From: Gp13-AA77 sp035946575 | Lineage (GTDB): Bacteria > Acidobacteriota > Terriglobia > UBA7540 | DNA: 64,000 nucleotides | Reading direction: 5' to 3' | Assembly: GCA_035946575.1 (NCBI GenBank) | Contig: DASYZG010000072.1 | Location: 1 to 64,000, forward strand | Shown: positions 7,291-16,398 of the stretch, piece after piece | How the letters are laid out: each line of letters starts with the position of its first letter | How positions within the stretch are numbered: position 1 is the first letter of the stretch | Program-made: the position numbers and the translations under genes | The notes under the pieces: model-generated | What the model was told of the DNA's origin: nothing | Seen by the model: the letters and a program-made list of their open reading frames with translations, nothing else | Databases searched by the model: none

Positions 7291-10200
7291 TCAAACCTCC
7301 ATATCGCCGACGTTGAACCCTTCGACCACGACCCGTGGACGCTCGCCGCGCGCGTCCGCATCACGCAATTCGATCTCGACGCTGCGCCGCTCGCCCGGCA
7401 TCAGGGTGACGTAATTGTCGCTGTAGATCGCCGGCAGGATGCGATCGCCGCTGGTCGCGCGCACCACCTGCAAACGGACCATCAGCGCCGGCTGGCTCGA
7501 AACGTTGCGGACAGTGCTCGCCAGGTGCCACAGGTCGCCCTGCTGAGTGACCTCCGTCGACGCTTGCAGTCTGGCCTTCGGCAATCCGCGAATCGCGCGG
7601 TAGTTGCCCTCTTCGAGGCCGCGAAAGTAAAGGTTCGTTGAAACGGTCTCCGGTCCGCGCATCAACGCCAGGCGCAGGAAGTGAACGGACGAGAGGCCCG
7701 AAGGATATTCCATCTTGATGCAGGAAATGACGCTGTCTTCGGCGCTGTCGAGCGTCGCGGACTTCTCCCATTTCCTGGCGCCGCCCAGGTTCAAAATCTC
7801 TACGTGCGCCTTCAGTCCGCGCTGATTGCCGGCGCTGTAGTTCACCACCTCGATGCTCTCGCTCACGGGATTCCATTGGATGTGCAGCGGTTCCGATCCC
7901 TTCTTGCAGCCGAAGTACGCCGCCGTGGGTTCGAAGTAGTAGTCGTACGTCTGCCAGACGAAAGAGGGCCAGCACGGATGACTCATCCAGAGGAGCAGGC
8001 CCATGCGGTGCTTGCTCTGCGCTTCGAACATGGCTCGATAGCCCTCATAATTGATGAACTGCGCCAGCGTCACCCACTCCTCCACGCTGGCCGCGCCGCC
8101 GTATCCTTGTTCGATCATGGTGCGGAACCCGGCGCCGCCCTGCGCGCCTTCCAAAGTGAAGTCGTGGAGACCCCAGTCGAGCCCCTGCGGCCACCGGGCG
8201 CTCGCGGGCATCATGGCGCGCACGCTTTCGATCGGCGGGATGTTCGGCATGCCCATCTCGCTGTGAAGTTTCGAATCGGCTCCGAAGCTGAAGTAGAAGC
8301 TCAGCGGCATCGCCTGATAAGGTCCGTGCCCGCTGACCACGTTGTCGGCCGAGCTTGGGATATAGTGCAGACCCGGATGCAGGTCGGCGATCGCTCTCTG
8401 GAGCCCATCCTCGATTGGCTTGGGCGGGAATCCTTCGTTGCGCCCGCAATAGAGGCCGATCGAGGCATGATTGCGGATGCGCCGAATCAGGTCGCGTGCG
8501 TTGCGCAGGAACATCTCGTCGTTGGCCGGATCGGGGCCGTCCCAGGGGTTCGCCAGCCAGAAATCCTGCCAGACCATCACGCCGTGCCGGTCGCAGGCGT
8601 CGTAAAGGGCGTCGCCGCCGATCTGTCCGACCCAGTTGCGGATCAGGGTGAAGTTCATCTCGCGGTGGTAACGCACGGCGGCATCGAACTCGCGCGCGCC
8701 GTAACGCAGCATCGATTCACCGAAGCCCCAGTTGCCGCCGCGACCGATGAACCGGCGGCCATTGATCCAGATCCGCAGCGCTCCGCCCTCCTCGCTGTAC
8801 GTCATCTGGCGCACGCCGGCCTTGATATTGCGCGTGTCCGAAGGCTGCCCGCCGCTTTCGACGGTCAGTTGGACGTCATGGAGGTACGGCTCGCCGTATC
8901 CCACCGGCCACCAGAGCTTCGGATTCTGCAAGCGGAGCCCGGGCGTGTTCGACGGGTCCAGCTTGAGGCGCGCTCGCGCCGAGGCTGCGAGCGTCACGCG
9001 GCGCGAGAAATTCATCTCGCCGAATTTCCCCCGCAGGGTCGCCGCCGCCGGAGTAACTTCGTGATTTATCAGATCGACTTCGATGCTGACGTCGGCGTGC
9101 GACGTGTCCGGCAACGGCAGAGTGGTGGTAATAAACGGATCTTCGATTGTCACCGGGCCGCTGAACGAGACGTAAACAACATCCCATATGCCGGTGTTGC
9201 GCCCGCGAATCGTGGGAATCCAGTCCCAGCCGATCGAGGCGTGATAGGTGGGATTGTCAAGGCCGAGCGCACCTCCGTTCTTGCCCGTCGATTCGAACGT
9301 CTTCTGCTTGACGCTGCCCGGCGTGGCATTCTTCTCCACCCGCACCGCGAGGGCATTCTTCTGGCCGGCCGCCAGCTTGCCAGTCACGTCAAAGCGTCCG
9401 CGCATGAATCCGCCTTCGACGCGCCCCAGCTCCTCGCCATTGAGAAAGATGTCCGCTTTCCAATTGATCCCATCCAGATTCAGCCAGGCGCGCTGTCCTG
9501 CCTTGAGCGACGGAGCGTCGAATTCGGTGCGGTACCAGAAATCGGCGTAGAAGAATGAATCCGAAATGAGCAACTGGTTCTGGCCGTAATTCGGATCGGG
9601 AATCGCGCCCACGTTCAGGTACGACGAGAGCACCGTGCCAGGCACCGTGGCGATCACCCAATCGTCGTCCTTGAAACCCGGCTTTGACAGCGATTCCCCA
9701 TCGGCATTCACGAGCGAATCCCGCTGCAAGCGCCAGTCCCCGCCTGCAAGTTCGCGCCGCGCGCCACCATCGAGAGCGGGCGGGGAGGGTCTTGCCTGCG
9801 CCACGAATCCGCCGCGCCCATAGACTTCGATCTCACTCAGGATGTAGCCATAGGGCGACGTCGGCCGCGTCATCAACACGCGGACGTAACGGCCGTGGGC
9901 CGGCTGGGCGAGCCTGATATCGTCCGTTGTGCCGCCCCCTGCCAGCAGGGGCTGGATCGTCTGCCAGGTGATGGCATCATCGCTCACCTGGATTAAACCT
10001 TCCTGCGCGCGCGCGATCCAGTAAAGCGCTATGCGGTCGAATTGGCAGAACGCGCCGAGATCGACATAGACCCATTCCTCGTCGAGGCCGGCGCTCATCC
10101 AGGCGCTGGTGAAGCGATACGGTCCGCCGACTTCCACGCCCTGGTCGCCGCGGAAAAACGCGACCTCGCCGATCTGCCAGCGCATCCCAAATGCAAAGCC

Positions 10201-10959
10201 GCGAACGTTCGAGGCTTCACACGCGATGCGATAAAACCGGCTTTGCGAAACCGCACTGAACGGAATCGACGGTTGGAACAGTTGTCCCGCCATCGCAAAG
10301 CCCATCGGGTATCCCGCGACCGAGGCGGGCTGCGGATTGGTCACGCTGCCGAGCGTCCTCCACTCGCGCGTGTCACTGGACACGAGAACGCTGACCGTGA
10401 GGTGCTCCGCCTGCACTTCCTGCGGCTTTATGAACAGTACCTCGACACGATCGATCTCCGGAGCGGACTCGCCGCCCAGCTCGATTTGCAGGTACGGCCT
10501 CGGCCCCTGCAACTCAGTTGTGCTGGTCGGGTTGTGGTCGAGCGCAAACTCGCGCTCGTGCTTCGGCAGCGGGCCGCGAAAGCTCACCGAGGTCGCGACC
10601 CAGTCGGGCAGTCGTGTTTCCTTGATCCCGTCCGTCACGAGCTGCGCCGTCAGGTTGTAGTCGTAGCTGCTCGAATGATATGCCGGCCGGTGCAGCGCGA
10701 GGTTGCGATAGGTGGTCTCATCGGCGACCAGCGTGGGACCGAAGTCCTCCCGCGGATCACCCGGATAGACGCCGACGCCGCGCGTATGCGGCTGCGGCGT
10801 CGCCGCAGTTGCGGATTGCGACTCGTTGTTCGATTCCGCTTGCAGTTCCGCGGCGAACGACTGCTCGTCGGGTGCGGCCGCAAGCTGGTGCAGTTCTCCG
10901 AACGCGAGGCCGGCACCGGCGATGCTGTTCTTGAGGAAATTGCGTCTGGACGTTGCCAT
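7291..10959 (-). CDS. Tat-exported GH2 glycosidase with two discoidin-like domains
   Basis: A 1222-residue enzyme of glycoside hydrolase family 2, most like beta-mannosidases or exo-beta-glucosaminidases. The N terminus S-R-R-N-F-L-K followed by A-G-A-G-L-A-F is a twin-arginine signal. Two F5/8 type C (discoidin-like) carbohydrate-binding domains lie at about 83-230 and 275-390. The GH2 sugar-binding domain (about 405-560), the immunoglobulin-like domain and the catalytic barrel follow. Candidate acid/base is Glu842 in C-G-R-N-E-G and candidate nucleophile Glu901 in H-S-E-M-G-M-P. W-Q-D-F-W, typical of the barrel, is also present. The gene lies 21 bp after the GH29 fucosidase and is coupled to the NTF2-like gene. 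Together they suggest release of fucose and then hexose or hexosamine from a complex glycan outside the cytoplasm. Exact linkage specificity is unknown. Confidence 0.88.
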   Translation of the reverse strand: MATSRRNFLKNSIAGAGLAFGELHQLAAAPDEQSFAAELQAESNNESQSATAATPQPHTRGVGVYPGDPREDFGPTLVADETTYRNLALHRPAYHSSSYDYNLTAQLVTDGIKETRLPDWVATSVSFRGPLPKHEREFALDHNPTSTTELQGPRPYLQIELGGESAPEIDRVEVLFIKPQEVQAEHLTVSVLVSSDTREWRTLGSVTNPQPASVAGYPMGFAMAGQLFQPSIPFSAVSQSRFYRIACEASNVRGFAFGMRWQIGEVAFFRGDQGVEVGGPYRFTSAWMSAGLDEEWVYVDLGAFCQFDRIALYWIARAQEGLIQVSDDAITWQTIQPLLAGGGTTDDIRLAQPAHGRYVRVLMTRPTSPYGYILSEIEVYGRGGFVAQARPSPPALDGGARRELAGGDWRLQRDSLVNADGESLSKPGFKDDDWVIATVPGTVLSSYLNVGAIPDPNYGQNQLLISDSFFYADFWYRTEFDAPSLKAGQRAWLNLDGINWKADIFLNGEELGRVEGGFMRGRFDVTGKLAAGQKNALAVRVEKNATPGSVKQKTFESTGKNGGALGLDNPTYHASIGWDWIPTIRGRNTGIWDVVYVSFSGPVTIEDPFITTTLPLPDTSHADVSIEVDLINHEVTPAAATLRGKFGEMNFSRRVTLAASARARLKLDPSNTPGLRLQNPKLWWPVGYGEPYLHDVQLTVESGGQPSDTRNIKAGVRQMTYSEEGGALRIWINGRRFIGRGGNWGFGESMLRYGAREFDAAVRYHREMNFTLIRNWVGQIGGDALYDACDRHGVMVWQDFWLANPWDGPDPANDEMFLRNARDLIRRIRNHASIGLYCGRNEGFPPKPIEDGLQRAIADLHPGLHYIPSSADNVVSGHGPYQAMPLSFYFSFGADSKLHSEMGMPNIPPIESVRAMMPASARWPQGLDWGLHDFTLEGAQGGAGFRTMIEQGYGGAASVEEWVTLAQFINYEGYRAMFEAQSKHRMGLLLWMSHPCWPSFVWQTYDYYFEPTAAYFGCKKGSEPLHIQWNPVSESIEVVNYSAGNQRGLKAHVEILNLGGARKWEKSATLDSAEDSVISCIKMEYPSGLSSVHFLRLALMRGPETVSTNLYFRGLEEGNYRAIRGLPKARLQASTEVTQQGDLWHLASTVRNVSSQPALMVRLQVVRATSGDRILPAIYSDNYVTLMPGERRSVEIELRDADARGERPRVVVEGFNVGDMEV

Positions 10960-10980
10960 GATTCCCCTTTGACAGCACCA

Positions 10981-12480
10981 CTAACTCTGCTGCGCCTGAA
11001 ACCTAAACACGTAGGCTTGCTTGCACGGTTTGTGTTCGGCGAGACTGCCCGGAATCTCCACCGTCACCGAATCGCCTCTTTGCTCCCACCTGAGAGGCGT
11101 TGGAACACCCAACATCCGGACTGGCGAGCCAGGGCGCGGCTGCACCGATCGCACCGTGAGGGTCTCGCCCGGCCACTTGAGGCTGATGGCATACACCGCG
11201 CGCCCGCCCTTGCCGGAGGTGAACCAGAGATCGTCGCCCTCCTGAAGCACCGCGTTGGGCCGCGTCCCATAGATGGCCTCGCCATTCACTCGCAGCCAAT
11301 CTCCCACATACTCGAGGCGCTCCACCGCCTCCGGCGCCCAGGTCCCGCTCGGCATCGGTCCGAAGCCAACCTCAAAGTTCCCGCCCTTGGCGCAGACCTT
11401 GATCAGGCTCTCCAAAATCCACTCGGCAGAGCGATATTCGTCACTCGGAATGTAAGAAAACGACGTCCCGCACGGATAGATGACCTTCCACAGGTCCTTC
11501 GAGCTCCCGGCTGGTATCTCGCGCTCAGGCGTGTGATAGTCGCCGTAAGCTCCAATACCCCGGTTGCGCATGATGATGTCAGGCTGGAGGCTGCGCACCA
11601 TTTTGGCAACTTCTGCGATGTCCTCGGCCGCCGCCTCGGGCCAGCCGATGTCGAAATCGAGCACGTCGATAGGGCCGTAGCGAGTCATCAGCTCGCGGAC
11701 CTGCTGGCGCTCGTGGTCGATGAAGGTCTGCCAGCGTGCCGGGTCGCTCCCTTTCGTGAACTGGGGATCGTACTGGTAGTGAAAAGGGTCCCAGGCAAAC
11801 GCCGGATCATGCCAATCCACGTGCGAATAGTAGAGGCCCACGCTTATGTCGTGCTTCCTGGCGGCCTGCACCAGGGCGCCGACAATGTCCTTCTTATAAC
11901 GGCTGTCCATGATGCTGTAATTGTTGATGACCCTCCGGGTGTGCTCGCAACCATTTTCGAACGCCTGCGCGGTGAGGGCGGGCGACTCCTGTGTCGTTTG
12001 AGTAGGCCACATCGAGAAGCCGTCGTGGTGCTTGGTGGTGAAGGTGAAAAACTTGAGTCCACATCGACGGAAAAATGTCATCCAGGCGTCGGCATCGAAG
12101 CTGATGGGATTGAAGAGCTGGTAGAGGATGTTGTAGACGTCCCAGAACTGCCGGCTCGCCCCGGCCAGACCCCAGGACTCGTGGCTGCCGATCAGGCAAT
12201 AAAGTCCCCAATGGATGCGGATGCCGAACTTCAGATCCTTGAAGGCATCGATGGCTGACTGGGGAGCATGATGATAGCCGGCGTCGACGGATTTTGCCCA
12301 GCCTCGTTCCATGGCGCCGCGGTCCAGGAGTGCGTTAAGGGCTTCGTATCGGCTCTCTGGACACGCCTCGGGGTGCGCATTCTCCGGCCGGGCAATGAAA
12401 GCGCGACTCCCGGCGTTTCGCGCCACTCCGCAGACTCCGGCAGCGATTGAGCCTTCCAGAAATTGCCTTCGGCGCATCAT
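10981..12480 (-). CDS. Alpha-L-fucosidase, GH29, Tat-exported
   Basis: A 500-residue GH29 fucosidase. The ATG at 12480 is chosen because ggag lies five bases upstream and it begins M-M-R-R-R-Q-F-L-E-G-S, a twin-arginine-like signal followed by A-A-G-V-C-G-V-A. The family landmarks are K-F-F-T-F-T-T-K-H-H-D-G-F-S-M-W (substrate pocket histidines) and V-L-D-F-D-I-G-W, where the Asp of D-I-G-W is the likely nucleophile. It would hydrolyse terminal alpha-L-fucosyl residues in the periplasm or outside the cell. It is the first gene of a minus-strand operon with the GH2 enzyme and the NTF2-like protein, and is divergent from the two-domain hydrolase at 12675. The 195 bp between them must hold both promoters; no clear hexamers were picked out. 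Confidence 0.9.
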   Translation of the reverse strand: MMRRRQFLEGSIAAGVCGVARNAGSRAFIARPENAHPEACPESRYEALNALLDRGAMERGWAKSVDAGYHHAPQSAIDAFKDLKFGIRIHWGLYCLIGSHESWGLAGASRQFWDVYNILYQLFNPISFDADAWMTFFRRCGLKFFTFTTKHHDGFSMWPTQTTQESPALTAQAFENGCEHTRRVINNYSIMDSRYKKDIVGALVQAARKHDISVGLYYSHVDWHDPAFAWDPFHYQYDPQFTKGSDPARWQTFIDHERQQVRELMTRYGPIDVLDFDIGWPEAAAEDIAEVAKMVRSLQPDIIMRNRGIGAYGDYHTPEREIPAGSSKDLWKVIYPCGTSFSYIPSDEYRSAEWILESLIKVCAKGGNFEVGFGPMPSGTWAPEAVERLEYVGDWLRVNGEAIYGTRPNAVLQEGDDLWFTSGKGGRAVYAISLKWPGETLTVRSVQPRPGSPVRMLGVPTPLRWEQRGDSVTVEIPGSLAEHKPCKQAYVFRFQAQQS

Positions 12481-12658
12481 CGATACTCCGCTCAGCTCCG
12501 GTGAAATTCTGGACCATTCGACCAAACCCTGATATACCACTTCAGCGGTACACGTCAACCTGCCTGGCGGAAGCGTAGCCGGAACAGTTTCGAGACTGAC
12601 CCGCTACTCGCGGGAGACGGGTCTGGGTGATTTCGCCGTAGGGGCCGCCTCTACGCCG

Positions 12659-12678
12659 AGAGGAGCATGAATCCTTGA
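12659..12678 (+). promoter_or_regulatory. Ribosome binding site and 3-codon leader ORF overlapping a TTG start
   Basis: The sequence gagaggag is followed by ATG AAT CCT TGA (12667-12678), a complete reading frame of Met-Asn-Pro. Its stop overlaps the TTG start of the hydrolase at 12675 in the order cTTGA. The ribosome binding site is well spaced for the mini-ORF and rather far (about 10 bases) from the TTG, so re-initiation after the leader is plausible. Confidence 0.45.
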
Positions 12679-15101
12679 AGAGAACCAGCAGACGTAGATT
12701 CCTCAACGAGTCCCTTGGGCTCTCCCTGGGTCTCAGCGCGGTGCAGGGCCTCGTGCCTGCCGTCTCGCCCTCTTCAGCTCGGCCGAAAGAAAGCCAGGCG
12801 CCGAAGAACCCGCTGCCGGGTACCAGAGCGCTCACCGTCACTGGCGACCTGGCGGCCCAAATGGTTGAGGGCATCCGCGACTATCTCCTTCAGGCCACCG
12901 CCGACTATGCCGCTGATCGCTCCCGCTTCTGGAAGCCTGACTTTACTTCTGCGCGCGCCTACGAAGAATCCGTTGCTCCTAACCGCGAGCATCTTCGGAA
13001 GATCGTCGGTGCCGTTGACCCCAGGGTGCCCGGGCCTGCACTTCAGATCATGGCGGCGTCGCCCGAGTCCGCCGAGGTGGCGCGCGGTGCCCGGTTCAAG
13101 GTTTATGCCGTCCGCTGGGAGGTGTGCGGTGCACCCACCGCTGACTCCGAACCCCTGCAGGGTGAGGGCCTGCTACTCGAGCCGGCTGGACCGGCGCGGG
13201 CTCGCGTGATAGCGGTGCCGGATGCCGATTGGACGCCGGAGGCGGCGGTTGGCCTCGCGCCGGGAGTTCCCGCTGCGGCCTGGTTCCCGAGAAGGCTGGC
13301 GGAGAGCGGCTGCCAGGTGATCGTGCCCTTGCTCATCGATCGCGGCGACAAATGGTCGGGAATTGCCGGAGTCAAAATGACCAACCAGCCGCACCGCGAG
13401 TGGGTGTACCGGATGGCCTTTGAGGTGGGCCGCCACATCATCGGGTTCGAGGTGCAAAAAATTTTCGCCGCCGTCGACTGGTTCGAGAAGCAGAACCAAT
13501 CGAATCTGCTTCCCCTTGGAGTCTTTGGTTATGGCGAAGGAGGCCTGCTCGCGCTTTACGCCGCCGCTCTCGACACGCGGATTCACGCGGCAGGAGTAAG
13601 CGGCTACTTCCAATCCCGTCAGGGGCTTTGGAAGGAACCGATTTATCGCGACCTTTGGGGCCTACTTCGCGAATTCGGCGATGCGGAAATCGCCGGCCTG
13701 GTCGCGCCGCGCGGACTGCTGGTGGAAGTCTGCGCCAGTCCCGCTGTTTCCGGGCCGCCGCCAGCCGGGAAGGACCGGGAGAATGCGGCCTGCCCCAACG
13801 GCACAATTACCACGGCGCCGCTCGACAACGTCCGGCAGGAAATTACTCGTGCTCGCCAGGTCTTCGAGAGATTGAATGCCGGCCGTCAACTGCAGCTCGC
13901 AGTCAGCGGCGAAGGCCAAGGTCAGCCGGGATCCACAGGAGCGCTCAAGGCTTTTCTGGGCATCCTCGGCCTGACGCCAGCTCTCGAGCCCGGCCGGCAA
14001 CCGAAAGAGCCGCTCCAAGACTTGCGTGCTACCGACGATCCAGAGCCGCGATTACGCCGGCAATTTGAGCAGATGGTGGGTTTCACGCAGGGTTTGATCC
14101 GCCTGGCTCCGCAACGCCGCCGGGAATTCTGGGAGAGCGCTGACTTGAGTTCGACCGAGACTTGGAAGCAGAGCACCGCGCGCCAGCGGCAATACCTCTG
14201 GGAGGAAGTCATCGGCCGGCTGCCGGCCGCCGCGCTGCCGTCCGACCCACGCACGCGGCTGATCTACGAAACCGGCGCTCTTGCCGGCTATGAGGTGGTA
14301 TTGGATGTTTGGCCCAGGGTCTTCAGTTACGGAATCCTGGTTCTGCCCAAAGACATCAACCCGGGCGAACAGCGTCCCGTGGTGGTTTGCCAGCACGGCC
14401 TGGAGGGCCGTCCCGCCGAGGCGGCCGATCCGAGGGCACCGGACGGCTACATGCATCATTTCGCGGTCGCCCTGGCCGAGGAAGGCTTCGTGACTTTCGC
14501 GCCGCAGAATCCTTACATCGGGGGAGACAACTTCCGCATCATTCAGCGGCTGGGGCACCCCATCAAGCTGGCGCTGTTTTCGTTCATCATCGGTCAGCAT
14601 CAGAGAATTCTGGACTGGCTCTGCGCTCAGGACTTCGTGGACCCGCAACGGATCGCCTTCTACGGTATTTCGTACGGTGGCAAGACGGCGGTGCGCGTCC
14701 CACCCTTTGAGAACCGCTACGCCGTGTCCATCTGTACGGCGGACTTCAATGAGTGGGTTTGGAAAACGACCAGCGTCGAATCCCCGTATAGTTACATGCT
14801 GCTGCCCGAATATGACATGTACGAATTCGATTTGGCGAATATCGTCAACTATGCCGGGCTGGCGAGACTTATAGCGCCGCGGCCTTTCATGGTGGAACGC
14901 GGGCATCAGGACCCGGTTGCGCCCGACGAATGGGTGGCCTATGAATATGCCCGAGTGCGGCGCTTTTACGCCGGGATGGGACTCCCGCAGAACACCGCCA
15001 TCGAGTGGTGGAACGGTCCCCACGCCATTCACGGCGTGGGCACCTTCGAGTTTCTGCGCCGGCACTTGCGGTGGCCGGGACGGGGGCAGCAGGAAGCTTG
15101 A
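12675..15101 (+). CDS. Tat-exported two-domain alpha/beta hydrolase (acetyl-xylan-esterase/dienelactone-hydrolase type)
   Basis: An 808-residue protein with a twin-arginine signal (S-R-R-R-F-L-N then G-L-S-L-G-L-S) and two alpha/beta-hydrolase modules. The C-terminal module looks complete: nucleophile elbow G-I-S-Y-G-G with Ser666, an acid in Q-D-P-V-A-P-D-E, and a His in A-I-H-G-V-G. The N-terminal module has the elbow G-Y-G-E-G-G, so Glu288 replaces the serine, and is probably non-catalytic or altered. Likely role is deacetylation or ester cleavage on plant or microbial polysaccharide, fitting the neighbouring glycosidases. The start is TTG; no ATG in frame fits the signal peptide. The DNA upstream carries a 3-codon ORF overlapping the start. 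Confidence 0.82.
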   Translation: MKRTSRRRFLNESLGLSLGLSAVQGLVPAVSPSSARPKESQAPKNPLPGTRALTVTGDLAAQMVEGIRDYLLQATADYAADRSRFWKPDFTSARAYEESVAPNREHLRKIVGAVDPRVPGPALQIMAASPESAEVARGARFKVYAVRWEVCGAPTADSEPLQGEGLLLEPAGPARARVIAVPDADWTPEAAVGLAPGVPAAAWFPRRLAESGCQVIVPLLIDRGDKWSGIAGVKMTNQPHREWVYRMAFEVGRHIIGFEVQKIFAAVDWFEKQNQSNLLPLGVFGYGEGGLLALYAAALDTRIHAAGVSGYFQSRQGLWKEPIYRDLWGLLREFGDAEIAGLVAPRGLLVEVCASPAVSGPPPAGKDRENAACPNGTITTAPLDNVRQEITRARQVFERLNAGRQLQLAVSGEGQGQPGSTGALKAFLGILGLTPALEPGRQPKEPLQDLRATDDPEPRLRRQFEQMVGFTQGLIRLAPQRRREFWESADLSSTETWKQSTARQRQYLWEEVIGRLPAAALPSDPRTRLIYETGALAGYEVVLDVWPRVFSYGILVLPKDINPGEQRPVVVCQHGLEGRPAEAADPRAPDGYMHHFAVALAEEGFVTFAPQNPYIGGDNFRIIQRLGHPIKLALFSFIIGQHQRILDWLCAQDFVDPQRIAFYGISYGGKTAVRVPPFENRYAVSICTADFNEWVWKTTSVESPYSYMLLPEYDMYEFDLANIVNYAGLARLIAPRPFMVERGHQDPVAPDEWVAYEYARVRRFYAGMGLPQNTAIEWWNGPHAIHGVGTFEFLRRHLRWPGRGQQEA

Positions 15102-15226
15102 AATTATGCGTTGGAAGAGCGATGTGCCGATTTACACCCCGGCCGGCGAAGGCCTTGTGTCGACTCGCGTCAGGTCGAACATCGCCCGAGAATACCTGCG
15201 CCAGCCGGCCTGTTCGCGATACCGTC

Positions 15227-15300
15227 ATTCCCGCGCAAGCGGGAATCCACGTTACCCTATTCTTCTCGCCTCTTTCCTGAGGGATCCCCGCTTACGCGGG
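15227..15300. repeat. Pair of REP-like hairpins
   Basis: The first is attcccgc-gcaa-gcgggaat (15227-15246), a perfect 8-bp stem with a 4-base loop. The second is cccgc-ttac-gcggg (15287-15300). They lie about 40 bp apart between the hydrolase gene and the next small gene, and resemble gtcattcccgc-type repetitive extragenic palindromes. Confidence 0.6.
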
Positions 15301-15345
15301 AATCACGATCCCGGGCGGGACGGGCGGGCTCAGGGAGGGACTCCG

Positions 15346-15618
15346 ATGATTCGATTCAGCCTGGGGCGTAGCGACCGGTCGCGCGCGGAAGCGGAGGAGG
15401 CCCGCGACGCTTTCGCAGACTTCAAGATCCCACTCCAGGAGAACCTCCGGGATCCGGAAGCCGTCGAGCGCGCGCTCGAAGAGATCGACCGGGCCGTCAA
15501 AGAGAGAGTGGCACGATACCCTGAAAACAAGCTGGTTCGACACACGGAGGAGTCGATCCGCAAGAAGGCGCGTCAGGCCCTTCTCGACCGCGTCGCCGGT
15601 ACGAAGGACAGCAGGTAA
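15346..15618 (+). CDS. Small charged helical protein, unknown function
   Basis: A 90-residue protein, not recognised. About 40 percent of residues are charged, and the pattern (E-A-V-E-R-A-L-E-E-I-D-R-A-V-K-E-R-V) predicts long helices with no membrane segment. The ATG at 15346 is fixed by agggaggga six bases upstream; the same frame is open well before this but runs through the hairpin repeat and is not credible. After its stop, a different frame stays open for about 30 codons (L-I-A-N-D-T-D-L-K-D-E-V-M-A-A-R) to about 15699. This could be a frameshifted natural C terminus. It is followed 87 bp later by another unknown gene, and the two may form one transcript. Confidence 0.6.
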   Translation: MIRFSLGRSDRSRAEAEEARDAFADFKIPLQENLRDPEAVERALEEIDRAVKERVARYPENKLVRHTEESIRKKARQALLDRVAGTKDSR

Positions 15619-15705
15619 GGAGCCTGATCGCGAATGATACCGACCTGAAAGACGAGGTCATGGCCGCCCGCGCGACGTTCCGGGGAAAATGCAACGGATA
15701 GGCTT

Positions 15706-16344
15706 ATGAGAGATACCATCGTCGAAAAGTTGAGCCGGCACCTGGCAGACCCGGTGGATACGGAATGCAAGGTGGTCTATCTTCTGTGCGAAGTCAGAAA
15801 GTTATTGGATGAGGAGCCGACCGATTCTGTGCCGTTCGCCCTACGCCTGTACTGTCATTGGGCGCTTCACGTTGATCTCTCGTATAGATCTACGACGATT
15901 CACTTTCTAAAACGGGTCGACAATTACGTGTTCGATAAGCTGACCGCGGCCGAGACGATGGAAACGATTCTCGCGGAAGGTCGCCTGTTGCGTGACTTCT
16001 TATACCTGGAGACTTTCCGGCGGGAGTTGGCCGAATTTCTAAGGACAAAGGAACTCGATACGTCCATCTGCGACGACAATGAGCGCTGGTTCACCTTCCT
16101 CGCTGCTTATGCAGGCGTAATTCAGGATGGTTCGCTGACCTGCAGCGGCTCTGAAAAGCTGAAAATTGTCAGTAGAGTCACGTTCACCAGGAGCGGGCGT
16201 GCGCAAGCAGAGGGCCACGTCCTGTTTGATATGAATTGGGACGTTTCTCTTAGGGACGGAAGAAGACTGGAGATTTCGGTCGGAACCCAGGCCAATCACG
16301 AACTTATGCGCTTGGGTTTACGGTTGATTGCGGCCCCAAAGTGA
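15706..16344 (+). CDS. Hypothetical protein of accessory islet
   Basis: A 212-residue soluble protein that I do not recognise. It has a helical N-terminal half with V-V-Y-L-L-C-E-V-R-K-L-L and L-Y-C-H-W-A-L-H-V-D-L (a Cys/His/Trp-rich patch). The C-terminal half alternates beta-like strands: K-I-V-S-R-V-T-F-T-R, H-V-L-F-D-M-N-W-D-V, R-R-L-E-I-S-V-G. No signal peptide or membrane segment is seen. The DNA is noticeably richer in A/T codons than the flanking glycosidase genes, consistent with horizontal transfer. The ribosome binding site is weak. It may be co-transcribed with the 90-residue gene before it and lies 54 bp before the next secreted protein. Confidence 0.65.
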   Translation: MRDTIVEKLSRHLADPVDTECKVVYLLCEVRKLLDEEPTDSVPFALRLYCHWALHVDLSYRSTTIHFLKRVDNYVFDKLTAAETMETILAEGRLLRDFLYLETFRRELAEFLRTKELDTSICDDNERWFTFLAAYAGVIQDGSLTCSGSEKLKIVSRVTFTRSGRAQAEGHVLFDMNWDVSLRDGRRLEISVGTQANHELMRLGLRLIAAPK

Positions 16345-16398
16345 GGCTGGGCCCCGCAACCTAGACAGTAGGCGGCTGGTAATTCAGGGGGCACGAGC

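Noticed and set aside
10042..12258. A 738-codon plus-strand frame across the GH2 and GH29 genes
   Set aside because: It covers the ends of two clear minus-strand glycosidase genes and has no protein-like motif.
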